A stretch of DNA of 64,000 nt from Microseira wollei NIES-4236 (GTDB lineage: Bacteria > Cyanobacteriota > Cyanobacteriia > Cyanobacteriales > Aerosakkonemataceae), in assembly GCF_020521235.1 (NCBI RefSeq), contig NZ_BLAY01000015.1:17416-81415 (forward strand). Direction: 5' to 3'. The notes under the pieces were generated by a model that ran no database searches, had not been told where the DNA came from, and was given only the letters and a program-made list of their open reading frames with translations. Made by a program: the position numbers and the translations under genes. Below, piece by piece: positions 26,485-36,056 of the stretch. Each line of letters starts with the position of its first letter. Position 1 is the first letter of the stretch.

Positions 26485-27950
26485 CTCCCACCACCAAGCT
26501 GTCGCTATGGTGGGGGATTCTAAACTTCACAGCTTAGACTTTCTCTTTCGTCGAGTCGGCTTACTTAGAGGATTTTCATCACCTAAGCAGAGGTCGATCT
26601 CTCCAGAGACGTTTCGGGAATTATCTTCCCAGCTTCCCGTGTGCCCCACGGTAGCTAATCCGCGCTCTAATATGTTGCGTGCGGCGTTTTCATCACGATC
26701 TGCGATGTATCCACAGTGGGAACATTTATGAGTTCTAGTGCTTAATGTTTTCTGCACTTTTTGACCACAATTCGAGCAATTTTGACTGGTGTAGTAAGGT
26801 GGAACAGCTACCGTGACCACACCAAACACCTTACCAAAATACTCTACCCACTGACGAAATAACGACCAACTAGCATCGCTTATCGATTTGGCTAGGTGAT
26901 GGTTTTTCACCATATTTCGCACTTTCAGATCCTCATACGCCACAAGATCGCTAGACCTTACCACGCATCTTGCTAACTTCACAGCAAAATCTTTACGCTG
27001 GCGACTTACTCTTAAATGCTTTCTACCTAATTTTCCCCTAGCTTTAATTCTATTTTTAGAGCCTTTCTTAGTCCGAGCTAGTCTTCTTTGTGCCCGTTTT
27101 AAAGCACGTTCTGACTTTCTCAAAAATCTAGGATTATCAACAGTCTGACCGTTTGAGTCAGTATAAAAATGGTTTAATCCCACATCTAACCCAATCGTTT
27201 TACCTGTTGGTTCCCGTTTCTCTAATCGTTCGGTGTCGATACAAAACTGAGCATAATAACCGTCAGCCCGTCTTACTACTCGGATTCGTTTAATCTGTTT
27301 GAGTTGGTAGAAGTGCAAATCTCGACTACCCCAGAGTTTGAATGTGCCAGCTTCAAAACCATCGCTGAAGGTTAAATACCTTCTGTCTTCCGACAACTTC
27401 CATCCGCTAGTTTTATATTCAACGGAAGCACGAGTTTGGTACTTCTTAAACTTGGGATATCCTTTCTTGCCTGATACTTTTTTCTTACAGTTATCATAGA
27501 ACCGAGCAATTGACGACCAAGCGCGTTCAGCACTAGCCTGACGTGCCATACTGTTTAACTTCTTAGCCCAAGGGAAATCTGGACAATCAGCTAAAACAGC
27601 ACAATATCGACTCAGATCGTATCTACCGACACCCTGATTTTCTTGCCAGTATTTAAGACAGCTATTGCGAATGAATCTAGCAGTACGAATCGCCTCATCG
27701 AGAGCGTCATACTGCTGCTGCATTCCTTCTAGTTTTGACTCAAATACTAACATTTTTACGTCGGTGTATCTGGTATAAGTATAGCAGGGAAACTGGGAAT
27801 AAGCATCGATTTTGCTCATCTCGTCGCCCACCCCTTCCGTCCGAGATCTTCGATTTGTCGGTTTTGGTCGGGGTGGGACTCCTCATCTCGCGAGGCGCCC
27901 GTCCCACCGCCAAGCGAGTACGCTATGGCGGGGGCTTTCCCGCCTGTCTA
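26485..27950 (-). mobile_element. IS200/IS605-family element carrying only tnpB (IS1341 type)
   Basis: The insertion interrupts the adhesin gene. Both ends have related hairpins on the minus strand: the left end reads CCCCCGCCATAGCG and GCTTGGCGGTGGGA, the right end CCCCCACCATAGCG and AGCTTGGTGGTGGGA. There is no tnpA, so movement would need a transposase in trans. The host sequence just before the left end is CTTTACC, containing TTAC, which is the target of the IS605 relative IS608. Exact ends are estimated within about 10 bp. Confidence 0.8.
26527..27753 (-). CDS. tnpB: TnpB RNA-guided nuclease
   Basis: TnpB is an RNA-guided DNA nuclease and ancestor of Cas12, which helps keep the transposon in place. 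The ATG at 27753 (MLVFESKLEGMQQQYDALDE) gives 408 residues, normal for the family. RuvC motifs are present: TIGLDVGLNHF (Asp), SSDLVAYEDLKVRNM (Glu) and SHCGYIADRDENAARN (Asp). The zinc finger CSNCGQKV followed by CSHCG lies between them. The gene appears intact inside a host pseudogene. The guide RNA would overlap the 3' end and the right-end hairpin. Confidence 0.95.
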   Translation of the reverse strand: MLVFESKLEGMQQQYDALDEAIRTARFIRNSCLKYWQENQGVGRYDLSRYCAVLADCPDFPWAKKLNSMARQASAERAWSSIARFYDNCKKKVSGKKGYPKFKKYQTRASVEYKTSGWKLSEDRRYLTFSDGFEAGTFKLWGSRDLHFYQLKQIKRIRVVRRADGYYAQFCIDTERLEKREPTGKTIGLDVGLNHFYTDSNGQTVDNPRFLRKSERALKRAQRRLARTKKGSKNRIKARGKLGRKHLRVSRQRKDFAVKLARCVVRSSDLVAYEDLKVRNMVKNHHLAKSISDASWSLFRQWVEYFGKVFGVVTVAVPPYYTSQNCSNCGQKVQKTLSTRTHKCSHCGYIADRDENAARNILERGLATVGHTGSWEDNSRNVSGEIDLCLGDENPLSKPTRRKRKSKL

Positions 27951-29885
27951 GGTAAAGTTGACCGTCCCGCTAATTTCTACTGACTCTCGCGCCTCGATCT
28001 CAACGTTGCCGCCGCGACCGCCAAACGGGATAACTCCTGTGCGGATCGCAGCGCCGCCGCTATTGGAACTGATAATCGCCCCCCCTCGGTTAAACAGCCG
28101 TCCCGTCGCAATCCGAACATTTCCTCCTACCCCCGTCCCAAAAGAATTATTAGTAATGCCTGTGGGAAAGAAGGCAGAAGGTCGGGTGTCGCTGATATCT
28201 GCAAAGTCGGAGGCTGCGATCGCAATGTCTCCTGCGTGTCCCCTGCTAAAGGTAAAGCTGGAGACGACGCTGCTATCTTTGACAGTTAACTGGTTGGTGG
28301 TAAGGGTGATGTTGCCTGCTGACCCTTGACTGTTGGCGGCGGTAGCGATCGCACAACCGAAGGACTCGATGGAATGGGTGACGCGAAGGTTGATATTGCT
28401 GCCAGACGCTGAACCGAAGGTGGGGGCACTGACAATTGCGCCATTGAGGAGGTTTAAAGAACCCGTTTCAATTGCGATATCGCCGCCGCGTCCACCTGCT
28501 GCGGTTGAAGCAAACAATCCCCCGATGCGGGTGGTAGGAAGTAATTGTCCCAGGAAAGCGCTGGCGACGTACTGTTCCAAGGCATTAAACCCAGTCCCGA
28601 CCAAAACAGCTCGATCAAAGGCGTGCAGGGTCAAGTTTCCTCCTGACCCTTCTCCCAAAGTGCTGCTGGACAAAAAAGCCGTCCCCTGTAGCAGAAATTG
28701 CCCTGCTTCCACGGTTAAATTGCCACCCGCCCCGCCACCAATCGTATCGCTGGATAAACGGGTAAAATTGGCAGGATTATTACCGCTAACTTCTACCAAT
28801 TCGGCACCGCGAACCGTTAAATTTCCTCCGGGTTGCGACCCTTGAGTAATAGTTAATACTTGAGAACCATCGCGTACAGAAACGCGCCGTCCCTGGATTT
28901 GGATATCCCCGCCGCCAACGCCACTGGCATCTACAACTGTCTGTTGGGAAAGTTGGATATCTTGAAAACCATCAACGCCTTCATATCCCAAACTGAAATT
29001 ATTGCTATTAGGAATCAGGCGAACCAAGCTATTAGAACCCACACCGCCTAGCTCAATTCTGCCTTGAGGCGCAGTTAAGTTACCCCCTTCCAGCAGAACA
29101 TTACCGCCAATTAACCCCAAAGTTTGACCTTCCCGAACTTGAAGGCCAACAATTTGACCGTTCCCATCGGTGGCTGTGGATCTATTAATAATATTTCCCG
29201 GTGTTTCTCCCTATTGCAAGCCAACGGGAACATTAACCGTCAAAAGCGGGGGAGTATTGGGATTAGTAGCGCTCCAATAACTGCCATCGGCAAATCGAAT
29301 GCTACTAGCAGTACTGCCGATAAACGAACCGCCGATATTGAGTTGAGCATTCGGGCAAAAAATAATCCCATTGGGATTGATTAGAAATAAATTCGCCGCG
29401 CCCTTCGCTTTGATAGTGCCATCAATATTAGAAATAGAACTGCCAGTAACGCGAGTAAAAATCTTTTGAATATCCAGCCCATTATTAAACAAAGCCGTCC
29501 CGCCAGTTGGAACGGAAAATTCTCGAAAGCTGTGAAATAAATTCCTGCCAACCCCAGTACCGCCGTTGATAATACTGGTATTACCATCAGGCGTAACAAT
29601 TGAATTAACGGGTAAAGTCGCATCTGGAATAATTTGCGCTTGGACTCTAATTGCGCTCAAACCAAGCCAAGCAAAACTGCCTGCAATCCAGACTAGGTAG
29701 CCTACTTGTTTAATCCAGAATTCGGTGCGATTACCCCCTTTATTTTTATAGACCGCGCAGGCGGTCTTTGTTTGTGTAGCCCCACCCTTCAGGGTGAGGG
29801 ATGGAGGTGATGCAAGCGGATTTGGTATCATAAATAAATCCAGCCGAATTAAACGTTATCCCGGTAGATATTTTGTTGCCACCCT

Positions 29886-29926
29886 AATCAGAATCCCGGT
29901 TTCTTAGAGAAACCGGGATTCTGATT
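29886..29926. repeat. 19-bp-arm palindrome at the CHAT gene end
   Basis: AATCAGAATCCCGGTTTCT (29886-29904) and its exact inverse (29908-29926) flank a three-base TAG loop. It covers the stop codon of the CHAT frame and lies just beyond the adhesin start. It belongs to the AAACCCGG palindrome family and may act as a terminator or be a dispersed repeat. Confidence 0.75.
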
Positions 29927-32761
29927 ATAACCAATTGCCGAGCCAGATAAAAGGCGACCAAACAGCCGGGTGATTATAGTCCTCCGACGCGATTAACTTC
30001 TGTTGTGCCTTCTGAAGCACTGCGGCTTTTGTCATATTAGGTTGCCGCAGTTGAGTATAAAATTCTTCAATGAATTTCACGGTCGCTTCATCATTAATAA
30101 ACCACAGACTAGCCAGGGCACTTTTAACCCCCGCCTGCACAGCGACCCCAGCAATTCCCAACGCGGATCGATTATCTCCCGCCGCCGTTTGACAAGCACT
30201 TAAAGTCAGCAATTCTACAGATTTATTTTCGCGTCGCGCATAATTCTGCGAAACGCTTCGCAATAAATTATCGAGTTGTTCCAGACTGATTTTAGTATCA
30301 TAAGCTAACAAGAAAGTACTCGCAGCATCCACACCAAACTTGCCGTGGGTAGCCTGGTGAATAATCGGAAAATTATTAGCTCCTAGTTCCTTTTCCAAGC
30401 GAGTTATAGTAAAATCTCTATCCAAAAGTTTCATGCCTCCCAGAAGGCTGTTTACTTCGGCAACTTCCGCAGCTACATTTGTCAGCGGTGGAAACGGCGG
30501 ACGTTCAACTGTTAAACCAACAGCAAGGGCTTTTAAGTTGCGGATATCTGCCGATTTGCTAGCGGTTAAACTCAAACTGGGTGTGGTAGCGATCGCATAC
30601 TTCTTCACCAAAAATTCCTGACCATCGTGCAATGCAGACATCGGCACTTTTCGCAATACCCCATCCTGGATAAATACAAGGGTTTTTATCCCCAATTTAG
30701 CCAAGTCTGTTTCCATCGGGCGCATCAACAAATTGTAGATTTTTTGTGCTTGTGGCAGATATTCTTCCGTAGCCCGATTCTCTAGCAATAACCGCAATTC
30801 GTCGATTTCCTGTTGCAGCTTATCTTGCCCTATTGCTAGTGGGTAACCCTTCAAATTACCATCGGGAGATTGGAGAATCATTTCGGTGCGATCGCTCAAA
30901 ATTGCCGAATAAATCACCCCCGTCCCAGTCCAGGCTAAATTGCCATGATTTTTAGCATCTTCTTTCGCAATTTCCCCGCAATCATCCCCAAAAAAGTTTG
31001 GCAATTCAGCTAACTTAAGCAATTCTAGTAACTCAAGTTGCTAGTTATAACTATCGTGGGTTGGTAAATGGCTAATCGCTAATTGCTAATTGCTGATGGG
31101 AATATTTTTCGGTTCAACCAGCCATTAGCTATTAGCCATTAACCTGTCTTCAGCCCTAAAAAGATAACTAGCAACTTGCGTTATTATCTTGATAGTTTGA
31201 CTCAGATTTGTTTGGTAATTGGCAGTTTCTTTCTCATTACCAGTTTCCAGTAACAATCCCATCAATTCCCGATACACTGGTTCTACTGAGTCGCGGAAGT
31301 TAAATTGCAAATCTTTATTGGCAACTAAGATATCTCCGCGAATACTTTGGAGAGTTGCGATCGCACTCTCATAAGACGCGATCGCGCGCGTGCGATTCCG
31401 CGAAGCGGATCGCCCTTTGGGCGAATCGCCTGTAACCTTAAATATACGCCCCGCCTGCCACTGCCAGCGATATAAACTATCCGCAGCAAGAGTTTTCTGT
31501 GCTGCAAACTGTGCTTGTTGCGTCAATTCCATCGCCTCGACATATTGTCTGGACTCCTCATACAAGTGTCCTAAACTACCAAGCGCAAACGATTCAGCAC
31601 GGGCATCATTAATATTTCTGGCAGATGCGATCTCACCCCCCAATAACCTCGCCGCCTCCTGTTCCCTCTGCCTCGCCGAGGCTAAATTAATCAATGCATA
31701 AACTTTATCCCGCGAATCCGGCAATTGTGCTAAAATAGATAGAATGCGTCCGCGATTATTAGCGATTAAATCCCAATTTGGCGCCGCCATTCCACCAAGC
31801 AAACGATTAAGATTCAACAAAGCTTTGACTTGGGCGATGCGAATATTGTTAGTTTTGCCAGCTAGTGTTGCCACCTGCACGCTTTGCTCAAAGGAAGCGA
31901 TCGCTGTTGCTATATCCTTTTGAGCTAAATCGTTTAACCTAGACGCTTCTTTTTCGTCCCCTTCAATAGTTGCTACATTCGCCTGATAGCGATATCGATC
32001 TGCCCTACTTCCATAAACATTTCCCAAATTATTCAAAGCCGTTACAATCAAAGCCTCACCACCACTCAATTCACGAGCAATCTTCAAGCTAGCTGCCACA
32101 GAAGCGAGTGCCTGTTCGTAATTTCCTGTAGCCCAATAAGCATTACCCAATCCACCTAAAGCCACCACCTCGGTCATCTTTAAATTAGTTTTACGAGCAA
32201 TTTATAAAGCAGATTGCAACAATTGAATCCCCCGTTGTTGCTGTCCCAAATCGCTATAAGTTTGCCCTTCACCAGCAATTGAGCCAAAGTTTGCTGCGTT
32301 GCCTCATTCCTTTGCCCCCGATAAATTTGAATCGCTTGCTCCCACTGCTGCACAGCTTCATTCAAATTGCCAATTTGCCGATAAGCTAAAGCCAAATTAG
32401 TCTGAACAATAGCCCTATCCAAAGTATTTGAAATTTGACCAAGCGCTTGTGACCACACATTAATTGCTGCGGTAATCTTCCCCGCCTCATAAAGCCGTAA
32501 CCCCTGCTGCACCCTCATAGATGCCTCAGTCTCGTTCCCCTCGTTCCCCTCGTTCCCAGGTTCAACCTGGGAACGTATTTCCCAAGGCTCTGCCTTAGTT
32601 TTAATATTAGTTAAAGACTTAGCAATAACTACATTAGTACCTGGTGTTACAACCAGAACTAAGAAAGCCAACACCCTTGTCTCTAACAACAACCAAAAAG
32701 TTAAACCCAGCAAAAATAAAAGACTAAAGCGGCGCCAACCCCTAGACAATCGAAACATCAT
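29925..32761 (-). pseudogene. TPR-CHAT protein gene with three lesions
   Basis: Three frames together make one TPR-CHAT protein, a caspase-like protease family common beside adhesins in cyanobacteria. Part 1 starts at MMFRLSRGWRRFSLLFLL (32761, signal-like) with TPR units. A one-base loss near 32270 shifts the frame; translation resumes at EGQTYSDLGQQQRGIQLLQ but meets a TAA at 32202-32204. TPRs continue from 32177 (GGLGNAYWATGNYEQAL) to TIKIITQV. There a 145-bp insertion separates them from the CHAT domain (31022-29925), with catalytic His (HQATHGKFG) and Cys (LLTLSACQTAAGDN) preserved and the LAELPNFFGDDC linker. The protein cannot be made whole. Confidence 0.87.
31034..31178. mobile_element. 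145-bp MITE-like insertion in the TPR-CHAT gene
   Basis: CAAGTTGCTAGTTAT (31034-31048) and ATAACTAGCAACTTG (31164-31178) are perfect 15-bp inverted ends. The inside is non-coding and contains (TTGCTAA)n repeat and TTAGCCATTAGC words. It sits exactly between the TPR part and the CHAT linker, where related proteins are continuous. No clear target duplication is seen. Confidence 0.7.
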
Positions 32762-32850
32762 CCTTCCCCCTCGCCCGCCCACGACTCTTTGACCCCTTTC
32801 AAGTTGGTTTTCATAGTTCCATCTAGGATAGTCAAACATAGACAAAGCGT

Positions 32851-32880
32851 TTAACTGCCTTGCTTTTCAACTCGTTTCAT
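32851..32880 (-). pseudogene. Nine-codon remnant of an IS607 tnpB start
   Basis: An ATG overlapping the end of the recombinase gene opens a frame MKRVEKQGS that ends in TAA. In IS607 elements tnpB starts at such an overlap. The rest of tnpB is absent and the TPR-CHAT gene follows directly, suggesting a deletion. The assignment rests on position only. Confidence 0.35.
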
Positions 32881-33466
32881 CATCACCTTCGGAAAGTTCT
32901 TTGATGATTTTTGCAGTTTTTCGTTTGGCTTGACCTTGTCCGTAAAGCCGTGCAGCAAACGAGGTGATTATGGCAATTAAGTCTTGCATCAACTCATCTC
33001 TGACCTTGTCAGCTAGATTAACAACCTCTAGCTTGACTCCACACCGAGACAACAAAACATCTAAATAATGAGTTCCAAAGGTTGCTAATCGGTCTTTGTG
33101 TTCAACGATTAAGATGTCGTAATCTTTTGACATCAGAAGGCTTTCTAGTTTCTTTCGATTGTCATTAAGTCCGCTTCCCACCTCCTTGACAACTTTGGTG
33201 ATTTGATAACCTTTGGCTATGGCATATTGACTTAATAGCTCTGCCTGCTGCTCTAAATTATCTTTGTTTTCAGAGGACGAAACTCTGGCGTAAATTGCAG
33301 CGCGATTAGTGCCTGCTGGGGTTGTTTCAGTAGATGGATTGTAATCAACAATCACCATTCCTGTTTCTGACTGGTAAGCGCGATGCGGCAGCTTTCCTGC
33401 CTTCCACCACCGCCACGCCGTCTGGTAGCTAATGCCTAAGTGCTTTGCATAATCAGCTAGTTTCAT
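32867..33466 (-). CDS. tnpA: IS607-family serine recombinase (TnpA)
   Basis: The 199-residue protein has a MerR-like N-terminal helix-turn-helix (MKLADYAKHLGISYQTAWRW) and a small serine-recombinase catalytic domain: AAIYARVSSSENKDNLEQQ with the nucleophile Ser, DILIVEHKDRLATFG, and SFAARLYGQ. This is the IS607 transposase layout. It looks intact, but the partner tnpB normally overlapping its end is reduced to a few codons, so the element is incomplete though it might still act on relatives in trans. It lies between the decay zone and the housekeeping cluster. Confidence 0.93.
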   Translation of the reverse strand: MKLADYAKHLGISYQTAWRWWKAGKLPHRAYQSETGMVIVDYNPSTETTPAGTNRAAIYARVSSSENKDNLEQQAELLSQYAIAKGYQITKVVKEVGSGLNDNRKKLESLLMSKDYDILIVEHKDRLATFGTHYLDVLLSRCGVKLEVVNLADKVRDELMQDLIAIITSFAARLYGQGQAKRKTAKIIKELSEGDDETS

Positions 33467-33604
33467 AAAAACTATATACTATCCCTGACTATCTATGACT
33501 ATAAAATTATCGACTTTTTATCAGACTAAAATATGCTGATAAACTCTGTATAGTTAATTTCTGTAACAACAGTTTCTCTAAAAAACTATTTCAGTAGCTA
33601 ACCT

Positions 33605-34126
33605 ATGTCTTCTCTACGACGCCTGTTTTCTGCCCTGGCAATTAGTGCTTGTGTACTAAGCGGGGTGCCTTCTATCAGCTTAGGCAATGGCTTGCCTGGA
33701 TTTACCCTCTGGGGTCCAGTTAGCCGCGAAAACCAGTTACCCTTTCGGCTAGACTTTGGCGGCAGAACGAATGGATGGGATCGTTACCGACTGCAAATTC
33801 CCTCCAAACAAATGAAATTGGCAGTTGCCCAGTTCTCAATTTCTTATCCAAACTACTTCGAGGGCGTGTTTGATCCGAAAGAAATAGAGGTGCGAGTCCG
33901 AGGTAAGTCGGTACCCTTAGAGGAAGTCAACTGGGACAGAGAAAATCGGGTGATTCAAATTTTCCCGCGAGAACCCGTACCGGCAGGAAACACAGTCGAG
34001 TTGGTGCTATCCAACGTCAAAAACCCAACATTTGGCGGAATGTTTCTCTTCAACTGCCAAATTCAAACCCCTGGGGATGTACCGCTGCTGCGTTACATCG
34101 GTACTTGGATCCTCAGCATTGATTAG
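33605..34126 (+). CDS. DUF2808 secreted protein
   Basis: The 173-residue protein begins with a signal peptide (MSSLRRLFSALAISACVLSG) and continues with the DUF2808 fold found in cyanobacteria: YRLQIPSKQMKLAVAQFSIS, then YPNYFEGVFDPKEIEVRVR, and VELVLSNVKNPTFGGMFLFN. Function is unknown; an exported or cell-envelope location is expected. It appears complete and is the first intact chromosomal-type gene after the decay zone. Confidence 0.88.
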   Translation: MSSLRRLFSALAISACVLSGVPSISLGNGLPGFTLWGPVSRENQLPFRLDFGGRTNGWDRYRLQIPSKQMKLAVAQFSISYPNYFEGVFDPKEIEVRVRGKSVPLEEVNWDRENRVIQIFPREPVPAGNTVELVLSNVKNPTFGGMFLFNCQIQTPGDVPLLRYIGTWILSID

Positions 34127-34200
34127 CTGCGGTTGGGGAGTGGTAACATAAAAGATTGTGACTTTTTGTGCAGACGGTACTATGGAGCAGGTGAGCAGGA

Positions 34201-34330
34201 CGGCGGGAGAGCAGAGGAGGACGACGGCGGGAGAGCAGAGGAGCAGGTGAGATTGCAGTTCCACCTGCCCACCTGCCTAAGAAGTCCACCTGCCCACCTG
34301 CCTAAGAAGCCCACCTGCCTAAGAAGCCCC
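34201..34330. repeat. Two short tandem repeats upstream of rpmH
   Basis: CGGCGGGAGAGCAGAGGAG occurs at 34201-34219 and 34225-34243 (period 24). A 25-bp unit, CCACCTGCC followed by CACCTGCCTAAGAAG, occurs at 34261-34285 and 34286-34310 with a shortened third copy after it. The block lies in the spacer between the DUF2808 gene and rpmH, with no gene in it. Confidence 0.85.
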
Positions 34331-34366
34331 ATATCCAAGTAAAATAGACAATTTGGAGAACAGAAA

Positions 34367-34504
34367 ATGACCCAGCGCACCTTGGGCGGAACAAACCGCA
34401 AGAGAAAAAGAACATCTGGTTTTCGCGCCCGGATGAGAACCAAAAACGGACAGAAAGTGCTTTCAGCACGCCGTCGCAAAGGCCGTTATCGTCTGGCGGT
34501 TTAG
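34367..34504 (+). CDS. rpmH: 50S ribosomal protein L34
   Basis: The 45-residue basic protein begins [20 protein letters not shown] and ends [11 protein letters not shown], the L34 pattern throughout (R-x-R-M-x-T-x-x-G at the centre). It is a small component of the large ribosomal subunit. GGAGAA lies about ten bases before the ATG. It is followed by rnpA after 47 bp from the chosen start, the standard bacterial order. Confidence 0.98.
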   Translation: MTQRTLGGTNRKRKRTSGFRARMRTKNGQKVLSARRRKGRYRLAV

Positions 34505-34551
34505 AATTGCTGACAACGATGAGTCAAGGGCAGGGAGGGTTGCGATTGCCT

Positions 34552-34923
34552 GTGGCTTTGCCAAAAGTAAATCGACTTAAACATCGGCTAGATTTTAGTG
34601 CCGTATTTCGTCAGGGCATTCGTCGCCAGTCTCCGCACTTGACTTTAAGAGCATGGCAGCAAAAGCCAAAAACTGCCGAATCAGCCAAAATTCCCCCTAG
34701 AATTGGCATTTCGGTGAGCCAAAAAGTCAGCAAAATCGCCACCCAAAGGAATCGAATCAAGCGACAGCTGCGGGCGGCTTTTCGCCAGCTACTGCCCAGG
34801 CTGAAGTCGGATTGGTTGTTAGTGGTGGTGGTAAAACCAAAAGCCACAGAGTGCGATTATCAGCAATTTCTGCAAGAATTAGAGCAGTTGTTGGCTGACG
34901 CCGAGGTACTAAATGGGCATTAA
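34552..34923 (+). CDS. rnpA: Ribonuclease P protein component
   Basis: RnpA assists the RNase P RNA in tRNA 5' maturation. I choose the GTG at 34552 (reading MALPKVNRLKHRLDFSAVF), because the family usually starts just before ALPK-NRL and GGGAGGG lies 12 bases upstream; an ATG at 34519 is the alternative. The 123 residues include the RNR box, QKVSKIATQRNRIKRQLRAA. Its end overlaps the next gene by 11 bp. Confidence 0.95.
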   Translation: MALPKVNRLKHRLDFSAVFRQGIRRQSPHLTLRAWQQKPKTAESAKIPPRIGISVSQKVSKIATQRNRIKRQLRAAFRQLLPRLKSDWLLVVVVKPKATECDYQQFLQELEQLLADAEVLNGH

Positions 34924-35305
34924 AGAGGAAGTTTTTTATGAAGGTGGCCCCCATATCGGGGATCTAATTCTTAATATCCTGATCGGGTTGACGGTGGTAG
35001 GGTTGCCGTTAACGGTGGGGGCAATTACCAGAGCGTTGTGGCTGCGCTACCGGATTACCAATCGCCGCATCACGGTGATTGGCGGATGGATGGGACGCGA
35101 TCGTACTGATATTATCCACTCAGAAATCGTCGATATCAAGAAAGTAGCTCGCGGTATCGGCTTATGGGGAGATATGGTAGTCACCCTCAGAGGCGGCAGT
35201 CGCTTGGAACTAAGAGCCATTCCCAAGTACCGCGAAATATGCGACTACGTTTCCCAAAAAGCAGGTCTCAATATTCCCAAAGCCGGTAGCTTGACAGGTA
35301 ACTAA
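34913..35305 (+). CDS. PH-domain membrane protein of the rnpA-yidC cluster
   Basis: The 130-residue protein has a hydrophobic segment (LILNILIGLTVVGLPLTVGA, residues 18-37) followed by a bacterial PH (YdbS/bPH2-like) domain: LRYRITNRRITVIGGWMGRD, then IVDIKKVARGIGLWGDM. It is commonly found between rnpA and yidC in cyanobacteria. The role is unknown; an envelope-associated function linked to membrane protein insertion is a guess from context. It overlaps rnpA by 11 bp, so it is translationally coupled. Confidence 0.85.
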   Translation: MGIKEEVFYEGGPHIGDLILNILIGLTVVGLPLTVGAITRALWLRYRITNRRITVIGGWMGRDRTDIIHSEIVDIKKVARGIGLWGDMVVTLRGGSRLELRAIPKYREICDYVSQKAGLNIPKAGSLTGN

Positions 35306-36056
35306 AATCGCCAACCTAACAATTCCTCAAGCTACTTGCTTTGAGGTTCACAGCAAGCCTAGTACCTCCGTTAGAGCTTAACCCAAATCAGAAAAACAGA
35401 GCATATTTTTCCATGTTTTTTGAGATGGGGCGGCAATCCACACCGGGCGCTTACCAGAACAACCCACCGTTTGGGTGCAGCATAGTATAGATATTAAACA
35501 GAGTACGTCAGCACCCCGCTCTAAAGAGACGGTGCTTCATGCCCAGAAACTTTAGGTAGCTGACGGGCCCAGTGTCCCATTAACGGGGAAACGAAGTTAT
35601 CGGCAAGCGTTCAAGTTCCTACCAGGGAATGCTTTGCTAGTTCCTTGCTCATAGAACTCAAAGGTTAAACAGTTTTACTCGGGGTAAGACAGTGCTTTCG
35701 AGATAGTACCGACCGATAACAATGGCCTTGCTAACTTTCGCCCCAAATGGGTGAAAGGGGACAACCATATCCCCTCTGAGGGTCAACCATACCCCTCCAC
35801 TCCAAAAGGGGACGGCAATTAAAATTGCTCGCTTTTGTATTTCATCCCCCACTTAAAAGATGGGTGGCTCTCCATACTCCCGGAGGTTTAAGGTGAGGCA
35901 AGCAGGGAATTTACGCCTGTGGACAAGTCGGAGGCGACTCCCTTGGTCGAAACAGGAAGCTTTCCGTCAATTAAGAGTCAGGCTAGTTAATGCCTGGTCG
36001 ATTTGAGTAAGTTTTGTGTTGCATAATACAGCGCTTGACAGGTAGAGTTCATAAGC
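35306..36056. other. 750-bp non-coding insert between the PH gene and yidC
   Basis: This long gap splits a cluster that is usually tight. It contains strong paired pieces: ACCCA/TGGGT (35462-35476), GTCAGC (35507-35512) with GCTGAC (35559-35564), AGCACC/GGTGCT (35510-35536), and CTCT/AGAG within. Near 35890-35980 a frame reads GIYACGQVGGDSLGRN then RKLSVN-stop, reminiscent of IS1341-type TnpB tails. It may hold a mobile-element remnant with a structured RNA (HEARO/omega-RNA type is one thought). No intact gene is seen. Confidence 0.4.

Larger units (their letters stand above)
26157..29831 (-). pseudogene. Two-partner-secretion adhesin gene, broken three times
   Basis: The N-terminal part (29831-29211) has a signal-like helix ([20 protein letters not shown]) and the TPS/haemagglutination domain: [29 protein letters not shown]. 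An amber TAG at 29211-29213 interrupts it where family members usually have Tyr (GLQYG-type); the same frame continues without a break through GNIINRS to GGNLTVEAG-type beta-helix repeats until 27948. There a TnpB element is inserted. Adhesin sequence resumes at about 26484 (NRTGGQNVLTSGVGTTTFTS) and ends at the fusion to cyclase at about 26157. The gene once coded a secreted beta-helix exoprotein. Confidence 0.88.
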
